The notes under the pieces are model-generated. The model worked only from the letters and a program-made list of their open reading frames with translations, was not told the DNA's origin and searched no databases. A program made the translations under genes and the position numbers. From NCBI RefSeq assembly GCF_000165395.2, contig NC_010574.1:1240001-1304000 (forward strand): DNA of 64,000 bases, read 5' to 3'. Shown here piece by piece: positions 1-9,900 of the stretch. Each line of letters starts with the position of its first letter. Within the stretch, counting starts at the first letter, position 1. The stretch comes from Babesia bovis T2Bo. Its lineage: Eukaryota > Apicomplexa > Aconoidasida > Piroplasmida > Babesiidae.

Positions 1-1
1 G

Positions 2-1651
2 CAGTTGGGGATCATCTATAAGAAGATGCTTCTGGAGAAGGAGCGTCAGGAGCGTTTAGCATCTAAGCGTAAAGTCTCTGAGACCAAGCCGACAATATCT
101 ACTCTATTCAACAAACAGCCTCACGTACGTGATTCTCGGTCATCTAAAGCAACTTCTGGTGACAAGGCAGTATCGCGCTCTGGTGCCAAACCAAGTCCAG
201 TTGCAAAGAACAAGTCACCTAACATGCTGCTCAAGTGGCTTAAACCATCACCTTCCACTGGTGGTGATACCTCTGCTACTACCCATGTATTATCATCAAA
301 GTCTGTTGAGGCTACTTCGCCCGTAGAACGTTCGAGTGACCCATGTACTATCTACGCCGTGCCCAGTATGGAGGACTTGGATGATATGGGTGCCACTAGC
401 GACCAGATGTCGCAGATTAAAGAACTGATAACATCAGCGCCTCATGTGCGTAGGGCTGGTATTGATATAATTGGTGATAACACGGACGATGCTTTGCCAC
501 ACTCTGGTGACACCACTCCTGTTGATACTGTCACTACAGAGGACACAACGCCAACCTCTGCAACTCGAACTACCAGGTCACGAAGCATTTCTGCATCAAG
601 TCCAAAGCATGAAGATGCAACTGCTACTAAGTATCCTCGGTTCAATGATTTCAAGCGCTTATGCGAATCGCATCGTGAAGCTTGGAAGCGGTATTTCACT
701 TACGTAGATACCAACAGGCGGTTTTACGTTGACGCATCTACTCAAGCGGTGCAACCCACGTCCGAAGAAGGCGCTTTAGTTGAATCTACTGCTACACCAG
801 AGCGTATTTCGAGGACTTTCATTGTGGATGATGTGGTTAATAACGTGAAGGATACTATATATGGCGACCCTGCTTTACGTGTTTCCAGGGGCATACGTGT
901 ATTCCACATGTCGGACAATGAATGGAAGCGCCCATCTATGCGTTTGGTTATAACCCGTGAATCCCCTTTGGTCAACCCCCTGTCACCACTATCGATAGAA
1001 CCTGCTATGGACTACTTCCTCGACAGTGACGAGGAATGGTTTGAGCAGTATGACGTTGACGACGTCGACGAGAGTGGAAGTGAGGAGGAGGAAGACGATG
1101 ACGAGGAGCATGACTGGATCGTCCAGGACAACCCTCAGCAGGGTCCTCAGAAACATACACAAAACCTTTGCGAGGTGGTGAAGGTATTCTGCATGAACCG
1201 CAATTGGCATTGGATTGTTGACGGCGTGCCTCAGAATGTGGAATACTGCTCCAGCATTGAAGAGGCGCGCAAAAATGGCATGTCGATCGTTCCATCTGAC
1301 TACGGCTTTGGTTATGAGGGTTATACCCAAAACCCAATCTCCGAGTTTATAACTAACATGCGTGGTCACAACATCATTATGACCAAGGAGGATGTCCAGG
1401 AGTTCCTCAAGTCATGCCATGCCACGCATACGAAGAAGGAGACTTTGATTGCTGACTTTAAGGAGAAGAGGCCTCACTGCTCGATTGCGGAGATTCGTGA
1501 AAAATTCAAAAAGTACATATGCCGTATGAAGGTTGACAGTACTCCTCAACGCTGGCTGGTTACCACTGAAGCTGCTATTCTATTCGGCATCCGTGACGAG
1601 CTGGATTCCATATTGGCCACTGCTATGGAGCAGGTAGCTGAAGTGGACTGA
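2..1651 (+). CDS. Chromatin assembly factor 1 large subunit (p150/CHAF1A-like), 5' partial
   Basis: The reading frame is open to the left edge of the window; the first visible codon set has no ATG (TTG at base 5), so the N-terminus lies outside. The visible part is about 549 residues. It starts with a basic KER-like stretch (KERQERLASKRK), followed by a PIP-like ISTLF segment. A long Ser/Thr-rich linker leads to the diagnostic CAF-1 p150 region near residue 340, DYFLDSDEEWFEQYD, and then an acidic run (SGSEEEEDDDEEHDW). This layout matches the histone H3-H4 binding subunit that deposits nucleosomes behind the replication fork together with PCNA. The C-terminal 150 residues look like the p150 winged-helix end. 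Family call is firm from the DSDEEW region; the rest is divergent. Confidence 0.8.
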   Translation, partial: QLGIIYKKMLLEKERQERLASKRKVSETKPTISTLFNKQPHVRDSRSSKATSGDKAVSRSGAKPSPVAKNKSPNMLLKWLKPSPSTGGDTSATTHVLSSKSVEATSPVERSSDPCTIYAVPSMEDLDDMGATSDQMSQIKELITSAPHVRRAGIDIIGDNTDDALPHSGDTTPVDTVTTEDTTPTSATRTTRSRSISASSPKHEDATATKYPRFNDFKRLCESHREAWKRYFTYVDTNRRFYVDASTQAVQPTSEEGALVESTATPERISRTFIVDDVVNNVKDTIYGDPALRVSRGIRVFHMSDNEWKRPSMRLVITRESPLVNPLSPLSIEPAMDYFLDSDEEWFEQYDVDDVDESGSEEEEDDDEEHDWIVQDNPQQGPQKHTQNLCEVVKVFCMNRNWHWIVDGVPQNVEYCSSIEEARKNGMSIVPSDYGFGYEGYTQNPISEFITNMRGHNIIMTKEDVQEFLKSCHATHTKKETLIADFKEKRPHCSIAEIREKFKKYICRMKVDSTPQRWLVTTEAAILFGIRDELDSILATAMEQVAEVD

Positions 1652-1977
1652 TATTGTTTTATATATTGTAATTCTAGTTGCTAGATTGATCTGTGTACAC
1701 TGTCTTATACCGAGATGCTGCCCAGATGTCATACTGGGTTTCTTCAGAGCCATCACATGTTAATGTTTATAGAATCCCAGGTGCCAACGCCTTTTATTTT
1801 CAACATTTAAATAAATAAAGTTCCATAAACATGCTATACATGTTTAGGCGTTGTGATTAATACTGGGAATGCAGTGTATGCCCCTGGCTGATCAGCTTCC
1901 AATGTGTGTAGGTATATGGCTACTAGGGAGGTACAATTACTTTACCAAGTAATGCGCGACGTACTGATACACCAAAT
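1652..1977. other. Intergenic region between CAF-1 and RecQ genes
   Basis: These 326 bases carry AT-rich sequence with an AATAAATAAA-type run near 1809 that could serve as a polyadenylation signal for the upstream gene. The remainder would hold the promoter and 5' leader of the RecQ gene. I see no ORF, tRNA or repeat. Confidence 0.5.
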
Positions 1978-4476
1978 ATGGATGTGCGTACGCAGTACTC
2001 TCGTAGCCAGGTGATCAACAACTATGACCAAGTTTTGTCCGGCAGCCTGTCTACCATCGATACAGTACCCTCGAATAACTCACGTGTACCTCATATAGGC
2101 GTTTGTGACGCCTCATCGGCTGATCTGTACATGATCAGGTTAGAAGAATTGCTACTGTTTGACCCTAAGGCATATTTTACAGGGCCCGAAGTTACAGTAC
2201 CATTCTGCCACAGGGCATCCGTGCACCGTTATAGGATACGGCATACAGCTGATCGCGGCAGTAATAGATCTCAGGGTACAATTCGTGCTACCAGGTCATA
2301 TGGATCACCAAGTGAGGGTTCAGATCCAGATAATGATGACCAGCATTTTGGCTTTGGGTCAAATGCAACTGTTACTAAGGAGCGCTATAAATATGTCCTC
2401 CCCAAGGAGGACGAACATCAGTCATCGCCCACAACTATTACAGTGACCAATTCCACCAGTTGGTCAGGTCGGTATGAGTGGACTGATGCTGTACATCGCA
2501 TAAATCGTGAAGTATTCAAGAATCCAGGTTTTCGTCCAACTCAGTTGGAGGCTATAAACTGCATATTAAGTAAACGCGACACCTTTGTGGTAATGCCAAC
2601 TGGTGGTGGCAAGTCATTGTGTTTTCAGCTACCGGTGGTTTATGATGGCATGCTGCGTACTGGCGGCGTTACGGTAGTAGTGATGCCACTGGTATCGTTG
2701 ATCCAAGACCAGATAAAGCGTTTAAATACTTTGGGCATACCATGCAATGCATTGGTAGGTGAAATCAGTTATAGTGACCGTGAGGTGGTCTTTGAAGATA
2801 TCAGGTCACGCGGCGAAGGGTCTTGTGTTTTATTTGTCACTCCCGAACGTATAACAACCTCCAAGGCAGTTCTGCAGGTATTCCGTAACCTAGAGAGCCA
2901 AAACAGACTCTCTAGATTCGTTATCGACGAGGCTCATTGCGTATCTGAATGGGGAAATGATTTTCGTCCAGATTACAAGGCAATGGGCCTATTTAAGCAT
3001 GAATTCCCAAATGTGCCTGTATGCGCATTGACTGCCACTGCGACTCCGCAGGTGGTAGCGGATGTCTGTGCAGAGTTGCGTCTTAAGGAGCCCACGGTAC
3101 TCAAGTCTAACTTTAACAGGCCTAATCTTAGGTACGAGGTGCTGCCTAAAGACCGTAACTGGGATAAGTCACTAACCCAATTGGTTCAGCTGATTAATAG
3201 CCGCTTCAAGGGGTTGTGTGGCATTGTGTACTGTCTAAGTTGTAATGAAGTTGAACGTGTAACGGAGGCACTAGGCACCAGTATGAAGGTAGCGCCTTAC
3301 CACGCCCAGATGAATATGGCGTTGCGTACTTCATACTATGACCAATGGATGTCGGGATCAGTGGATGTCATGGTTGCGACTCTGGCGTTTGGTATGGGTA
3401 TCGATAAAAGTGACGTCCGCTTTGTCGTCCACTTTTCAATACCAAAGTCTATTGAAAACTACTTCCAAGAAGCGGGTCGAGCAGGGCGTGACGGTAAGCC
3501 TTCTTGGTGTATAATATTCTACCTTTTCCATGATTCACGTCGCTTGTTGGCGCTTAGTGTCCTGTCTAATCCAACGGGACCATGTCAACAGGAGCATGTC
3601 AGTCGCAACAATATATTGAGTGTAGCCGGTTACTGTGAAAGCGGCTATGCATGCCGTCGTAAAGCCCTGCTGTCACACTTTGGCGAAACTTTACAGGGGC
3701 GCTGTGACCTGCCGTGTGATACTTGCGCCACGGGTGCTGCTAGCCAATACACCAAGCGTGATTGCAGACAGGAAGCTTTGTTTATATGTGACTCTCTGCT
3801 GACGGCTGCTAGAGCCAAGACAAACATCCAAAATACGATGCTTAGTTTGCATAAGCTTTTAACTGCACGTAAAACGGAGAGTAATGCGCTATCGGGGTAC
3901 CTGAGGTCACGTGGATTCACTAATGATGGTGCCATGTTACTACTCAAGCAAATGGTGATACACCAGTTACTCATTGAGCGCGTGACGCGTGTTACCAATC
4001 AAAACTTCCCGTCATTCTATATAGGGGTCAATGGTAAATTCAGGCAGTATCTATCGCGTATGGAATTTATCTACTTCCCCGCCTCTGTCAGTATTTTGTC
4101 TACATCGAAACATGCCGGTACTACTGCCACCAGGATGAATTTAGAAACAAGTCCCACGCCAGCTAAGAAAAACCTTGGATCTTCCACTAGGCGTGTGAAA
4201 GCATCGGGAAGCGCGAGTACTACCAACGTTAAAAGAGCAACGGGCGCTGCAACCTCTAAGAAAGCATTGAATATAAACAAACCATTCGCTCCACCGACAA
4301 AATGCGAGTTTAACACAGCTTACCCTATGAAGTCTCAAAGTGCACCCGTGACTCCAGCAAAGCGAAACTACAACAAAACAGGCGTAAAAACAACACCCAA
4401 AAAGACAGCCGTAAGAAAGACAACGGCTAAATCCACACCAAAAATGAAGTTACCTAACGGTTTAATTAAAAAATAA
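1978..4476 (+). CDS. RecQ-family ATP-dependent DNA helicase
   Basis: An 832-residue, single-exon superfamily 2 helicase that unwinds DNA 3' to 5' in repair and recombination. Motif 0 is FRPTQLEAI near residue 185. Walker A PTGGGKS lies at 207-213, DEAH at 317-320, motif III TATAT at 352-356, and the RecQ motif VI QEAGRAGRDG at 497-506. The RecQ zinc-binding element follows with cysteines 559, 576, 580 and 583 (ACRRKALLSHFGE then CDLPCDTC). A shortened RQC/winged-helix part follows. No HRDC domain is recognisable; instead the last 120 residues are a Lys/Thr/Pro-rich tail, probably disordered and DNA- or chromatin-binding. The N-terminal 165 residues are low-complexity and unassignable. The ATG at 1978 is the first in the open frame. 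Which RecQ paralogue (BLM- or WRN-like) cannot be decided from motifs alone. Confidence 0.93.
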   Translation: MDVRTQYSRSQVINNYDQVLSGSLSTIDTVPSNNSRVPHIGVCDASSADLYMIRLEELLLFDPKAYFTGPEVTVPFCHRASVHRYRIRHTADRGSNRSQGTIRATRSYGSPSEGSDPDNDDQHFGFGSNATVTKERYKYVLPKEDEHQSSPTTITVTNSTSWSGRYEWTDAVHRINREVFKNPGFRPTQLEAINCILSKRDTFVVMPTGGGKSLCFQLPVVYDGMLRTGGVTVVVMPLVSLIQDQIKRLNTLGIPCNALVGEISYSDREVVFEDIRSRGEGSCVLFVTPERITTSKAVLQVFRNLESQNRLSRFVIDEAHCVSEWGNDFRPDYKAMGLFKHEFPNVPVCALTATATPQVVADVCAELRLKEPTVLKSNFNRPNLRYEVLPKDRNWDKSLTQLVQLINSRFKGLCGIVYCLSCNEVERVTEALGTSMKVAPYHAQMNMALRTSYYDQWMSGSVDVMVATLAFGMGIDKSDVRFVVHFSIPKSIENYFQEAGRAGRDGKPSWCIIFYLFHDSRRLLALSVLSNPTGPCQQEHVSRNNILSVAGYCESGYACRRKALLSHFGETLQGRCDLPCDTCATGAASQYTKRDCRQEALFICDSLLTAARAKTNIQNTMLSLHKLLTARKTESNALSGYLRSRGFTNDGAMLLLKQMVIHQLLIERVTRVTNQNFPSFYIGVNGKFRQYLSRMEFIYFPASVSILSTSKHAGTTATRMNLETSPTPAKKNLGSSTRRVKASGSASTTNVKRATGAATSKKALNINKPFAPPTKCEFNTAYPMKSQSAPVTPAKRNYNKTGVKTTPKKTAVRKTTAKSTPKMKLPNGLIKK

Positions 4477-4561
4477 AAATGGACGTCTAGGCTATAACAG
4501 GGTTCATTTTAGTGATATACGCAACAAAATGTCCACTATAACGAATATATTTATAATGTAG

Positions 4562-5908
4562 TCAATCGTTTTTAGGCTTTTTAGGTGCATCTTCTTCGGG
4601 TTCTCCCTCTTGAACACGCTTTTTAGCGTCCTCGCCGATCATTGGTGGGAGGTACCCTTCACTCTTGGTCCATGAAGCCGGTGTCTTTTCATTAGGCTTG
4701 CCATGCTCGTCTAACAGACCAGCACTCTGCAAACGCTTCTTCTCAGTTGCACGAGGGCCGAAGCCCCAACGCAAACTGTATGTATCACGATCCATTATAA
4801 CGCGCTTAATCACCGATACGACACCATGGTCAACAGAAGCGATCACCGCAGTGGGCATCTGAGCTATACCCAAAGCAATGGCCTCGCCCTTGGTAGTTAT
4901 CAACACAATCTGCTCGTGCAACTCTATGCCGTTCTCAAAACGTAAAACACCAGGTACCATCAATTTGGCACCGTAACAAATAGCGTTCACACAACTGTCC
5001 TTGACAACAATACGCTTGTAGTCAGTCAGCAAACGCTCTAAAGGCGATATGACACGACGAATGTACGATTCGTCATTGGTGTTGTCTAGTAAGTACTGAG
5101 CATCCAGTACATCATGCATGGTCACCATGTTGTCGTACTCAGAAATGTGACCTGATTTAACTCTACGAAGCTCCTGCATATGTGCTCCACAACCGAGTAA
5201 TAACCCTAAATGGATGCATAATGTACGAATATAGGTACCAGCCTCGCATCGTACCCAAAATGTAGCCATACAACGACTTTCATCATAGTCCAGTATCTTA
5301 GTTTCATGAATTGTACGCACACGTAATTGGCGTTTTACAGCAGATATCAGTGGTGGACGTTGAAATAAACACCCGCTTAATGTCTGTAGAGCTTTCTCCA
5401 CCTTAAAACGGCTCTCCGGTAGCGAGTGGAACTTGACGATAGCTACATATTCCTTACCTACGAGCCATTGTGGATACAATATATAAACCTACCATGAGTT
5501 TGCTGTGATTTGACAAGTCTGGTGGCTCGGTCAATACAAACCAAGAGAACACCGGTGACCTTGGGATCCAACGTACCACTATGGCCTGTCTTCTCGCAAC
5601 GCAATATACGCTTAATCCACGAAACTGTTTCATGCGATGATGGATTCGCAGGCTTGTCCAGATTTATGAAACCATACTTTATGTAGTTGCGAAGGTCACG
5701 ACACAACGGAGATGAACCATGAGGTAAAGGTGTATAATGACCAGTACGCACATTAAGCTTGTCGTAGTTCTGTAAACGATGTAATATAACTATGTCTAGA
5801 AGATAGTAATATCTAGTACCATACCTTCAGCAGCAATGGCCATTCCGATGTGTCAATAGGAGGCGCTGCCTTCTGCGGCTTTATGACAAAGTCGCCGTCC
5901 TTAGCCAT
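4562..5908 (-). CDS. CBF5: Cbf5/dyskerin, H/ACA snoRNP pseudouridine synthase (3 exons)
   Basis: Catalytic subunit of nucleolar H/ACA RNPs, converting uridine to pseudouridine in rRNA. Three exons join cleanly: 5908-5825 (28 codons), 5769-5493 and 5457-4562, giving 418 residues, the usual core length. The introns are 5824-5770 (55 bp) and 5492-5458 (only 35 bp). Exon 1 gives the conserved N-terminus ([19 protein letters not shown]). Exon 2 carries [15 protein letters not shown] and the catalytic TruB motif [12 protein letters not shown], whose Asp is the nucleophile. Exon 3 carries the rest of the synthase fold ([16 protein letters not shown]) and the PUA domain, ending in a Lys-rich tail like the nuclear KKE tail of the yeast protein. 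The junction reads [14 protein letters not shown], as in other eukaryotic Cbf5 proteins. Confidence 0.95.
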
Positions 5909-6707
5909 TCGTACAAGCCACCCCAATGTACCACAAACGACACAGAACGAGAGTATAAAATTGCAGAATTCAATATTCTACAAAAAATGTAATGAACCAG
6001 TAGTTATATTGATATAGTAGTATAACACACTAGATCTATGCGGCGGAAGGTATTATGTATTTCAATGGTTAACCACGGATTATAAACAAATGTGTCACTT
6101 AGGAGTTCATAAAGATATATCATGGACAAAATATTGTATTAATGATCTACAAATAGATATATTGCACAAAATGGGACAAAAGGAATCTATAACATAGGTA
6201 GCAATATAAAGTCTCAATCAACAAAACAATCAGATATTGTACTATAATTTGCCTAATTAACGATTTTGTAACAAGAATACTGCCTTAATGAGACAAATTA
6301 ACAACCGAGAACTTGAAACCTCCACCGATGCGACGTATCAACCAATCACTATAGATTATAATAATGTAGAATCCACAAAATGTATAGAAACATATAGAAA
6401 AATGAAATTCACTGGCCCACCTATACAACCAATATACAACGTACAAGAGGTACTCTACTGGCTTGTTAAGAGCTCACCAAGTCAACGTATACATATAGAT
6501 TAACCAGGAATATATAGCTATTTAGTACTAAAAATAATATTTCTTGCCTAGTAGATTAAAATCTAATGCTATCTGCTGTGTATTATGACTGATGCACTCA
6601 CCTCGTAGGGCAAGCGTTCACCGGATACGCACAATCGTGAAGTATACGGCTAAATACAGGAATTAAGTGTAGGATAAACAGACGACAGTGTTGGATAAAC
6701 TTGGCTT
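5909..6707. other. Intergenic stretch upstream of CBF5
   Basis: About 800 bases with AT-rich composition. One 71-codon ATG ORF lies at 6288-6503 on the plus strand; it has no recognisable domain and no support. The stretch would contain the CBF5 promoter on the minus strand and the 3' end of the small minus-strand gene that starts at 6938. No RNA gene or repeat was seen. Confidence 0.4.
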
Positions 6708-6938
6708 TTACACCAGATGCATACCGAACATGACAGTAGCTATTGTAGAAGAAGCCAATGTCTGGATACACAGTCGCGCGTAGATCACGTACCGCGATCC
6801 ATCGGCAGGAGTCCAAAGAGACTGATGATATAAAACGACACCGACAAATGAGGAGTCGTTAAGGATATTATAGATCAACGTACCGCCCATTACAAGGGTA
6901 ATACCAATCAACAAGTAATATCGCGCCCAAAATGACAC
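6708..6938 (-). CDS. Small two-membrane-span protein, weakly HIG1-like
   Basis: A 76-codon ORF with two hydrophobic segments, about residues 5-25 (YYLLIGITLVMGGTLIYNIL) and 53-75, joined by a short polar loop. Small size, two helices and an Arg-containing segment before helix 2 (SRYVIYARLCIQTL) resemble the HIG1/Rcf1 family of mitochondrial respiratory supercomplex factors, whose second helix is preceded by an R-x-R-x-x-x-Q pattern. This is a visual resemblance only. An alternative is a spliced form using a GTACGT donor inside codon 50 that would change the C-terminus. Its ATG overlaps that of the NOT1 gene head to head, which is suspicious for one of the two starts. Confidence 0.35.
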   Translation of the reverse strand: MSFWARYYLLIGITLVMGGTLIYNILNDSSFVGVVLYHQSLWTPADGSRYVIYARLCIQTLASSTIATVMFGMHLV

Positions 6939-9900
6939 ATGTGGCGCATAAATCGCAACTCCTACATACTGGTCAGCCGCGCCATTATGTAAAATCGCAG
7001 ACAGTTATCCAGGCCAAGGAACGATTAAGAGCTATATCGCCTTCTTCCAGGCAAGCGGCAATCAGGAGGATACTCGAAGAAGCCCCTGATAGGATAACTT
7101 GTAAGGAGTTCATTCGAAGTTTAGACGAAATATACACCGAATTATCGCAAGATGCGGGAATCAACGGAGATACTGCAGTACCGGCCGCAGAAATTGCGGA
7201 ACCCCTCTTATCAGCCATCGCACCTACAGGAAGGGACATAAACAGTGTAGCCGCATTGATATACGTAGTTGCCTACACATGCCACGAAGGATTTAGGACG
7301 TATACTGAACGCCGCTTGTTCCCCTACGTACTTGATGTTGACCTAGATGTTAGACAGTTTGCCAGACTGGGTTGTGCCAGGCTGTTGGTAATGGTACTAC
7401 TTAGCACAACTAATATATTTGTCGGGGCCCAGGGGCCACAATGCGAAAGAAGAGTAAACGTAGCTGCAGCAGTGGCTGCAGAACTGCTTGCACGTGATGA
7501 GGAAGCACCACTACCACCGAGAAAGGAAAAGAACGACGTATTTAACTATGTAGTCAACATGAAAATGGAAGCCAAGAACATGAAGAGACTCTTGAACAAA
7601 TCGCAGTGGGATGCATTGTGCACGGACCTGAGAATATATGCAGCATTTCCACCGCAAAAACTAATGAGTAAGTTTGTGAACAATCTTAAGCGTATTTGCG
7701 ACTATGTCGCTTTCAATAGCGAGACTGAATCCTTGGGGGACTACGCCACTCTGATTACCTCGACTTTCCTCAATAGTAGATTTCAAGTGGAGCTACTGCT
7801 CAATTTCATAGAGTCAAACTCGTCACACCACCATATACAACCCAAGCATACAAGACGAAAGGAGCTATTTGAACGGCTAATACCCATAAGATGCCACGAG
7901 TATATAAATACAGTTCTATGGGCATTCGACACTGATGTTCTTTGTATGCTTTTCTCGCTGGTACAGCAGAAGCACCAGGTTATACAATTTAAAACTATGA
8001 TGGAACAGTTGGTTAAAGATGGAAGCCAACCAGAAAATTGTTATTTATTGGCCAAAGCGATGATATATGCATTAACAGATTTGTGGATAAGAGATCATGA
8101 CCCGTTTGGAAACAGGGATGATATAGTAAAACTCAGGTTGGCTAACACAAACCCACTCTTCTGGTATACATATGAACTGTGCCTCCAACAATTCATTAGC
8201 AGTGAAGACCTGATAAATGAAATACGAAGTATAAGCGGGGGGTCTATACAAGGCAAGAGATCAAATGAACTATTCGAGTTCCTTGGTGAAATGGCTAAAT
8301 CACTACCGGGTGAGTATATCATCCTTGGTATCATGGAAACGATGCGATATGTACAGTACAACATACATGTAGTATCCTTTATGATTAATCTGTTCCAAGG
8401 AATCCTGATGGATGTATTCAAAGACACTAAGATGAACTTCAGCAAGGGATTGTTGGAGATTGTATGCTACTGCAGGCAGACCTTTGATTGGGGATTCATG
8501 ACAATGCTAATACATAGTGTGGATGCACTCATGGTACCGGAGGATGGTATTGCCAACAGAAATGACGTGGCAAAAGAAAAGCTTGCCGGTGGATTTATGG
8601 ACTACTTGCGTTGGAAGATGCAGCAGATTCGACAGTCTATCTCACAGGGTAACGTAACACCAAATGTGTTTATACCGAACTGCAATGTCATTGCCGAGAT
8701 ATTCTGCATACTCAATCATACAATAGGCCCATGTGACGAGCTGTTGGATATATTCCAGGCTTTTGTAAGTGAATACAAGGGACTTGGCCACTATAAGGTG
8801 CTGTTGATACCGCTCTACGATGCATTGAAAGCGAGAGCAAAAGGTGATACCCAACGCAGTCCCAAGGTACCCATCGGTTTCGATAGAGACCTTTACAGCT
8901 ACATGGTGCATAACGAAGATATTCAGTCTACCACGTCACATATAGTCGATATCATCTTCTCTTGCAAGCTACACCAAAGCGTGTTCGATGCTGTGGCGTC
9001 CCTGAATGCAGATAAAAATTCACTCAGGACACAAACTATCCTAGATGTACTTATGCGTAAGTACATCAACAGGCTTGTTATGGTACTTAACCTGTCGGTG
9101 CCAAACGACTTTTGCTTACATGTTAATAAAAACACAAGTGAGGAAACTATAGGTTTGGGCACACGTCTGGCTATGGTCGCCCAGTTTACCGGGAAGCTAC
9201 TGTCACTACACCTAATGACGGCACATTGCGACTCGGTATACATTATATTCAGGATCCTCATAGAAGCTATTCGAAGCACGCAGGTGTTCCTAATTGAGTT
9301 CGCAGTGGAGGCCTTCAGTGCCATGGGTAACCTCCTGGCATTCCCCGTGTTTGCCAAAGTATTTATCAACGAGGATGTTATCGCAAGGCTGTATCCACAG
9401 TTTGCATCTCACGTCAAAGCTGCCCTAGAGCGTATTGATGTATATATAGTCGAGGTTTGTAACAATGATTCCGGAGCTGTGGTATTCGAGAAACCACAGT
9501 GCCTCAAGGCATTCGATAGTAAGGCACGCGGTTCAAAGGGATTGATGATATTGAAGCAGAGTACAACGCTTCCATACGAGTTTGATCCTGACCACGAAGG
9601 TGCCATGATGCATCCAAATAATGCCAGTACAGTGTTCTCTATAGTCAACCTCGCAGCGAATATACAGTACAAACAGCTGCCACAGGATACTGTGTGGTAC
9701 CAGGATCAACTTACTATGGACCTCAGCAACCTAACATTGGATGACCTCCTGGGAACTCTGAAAGTAGAATTCGAGGCACCACCTAATGCCTTGGAAATCA
9801 TGTCAATCATGGAGATGACACTAAGTAACAAGACCTTCACTAATCACGTGGAACAGTTAGTTACCAAAGGATATGTGGATTGGCTTTTGTTCGTTATATA

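Noticed and set aside
1005..1369. Two minus-strand frames of 110-126 codons opposite the CAF-1 gene
   Set aside because: They are antisense shadows of a clearly conserved coding region (the DSDEEW acidic block).
6288..6503. 71-codon plus-strand ORF between CBF5 and NOT1
   Set aside because: It has an ATG but no recognisable domain, lies in AT-rich DNA, and has no conserved or splice context.
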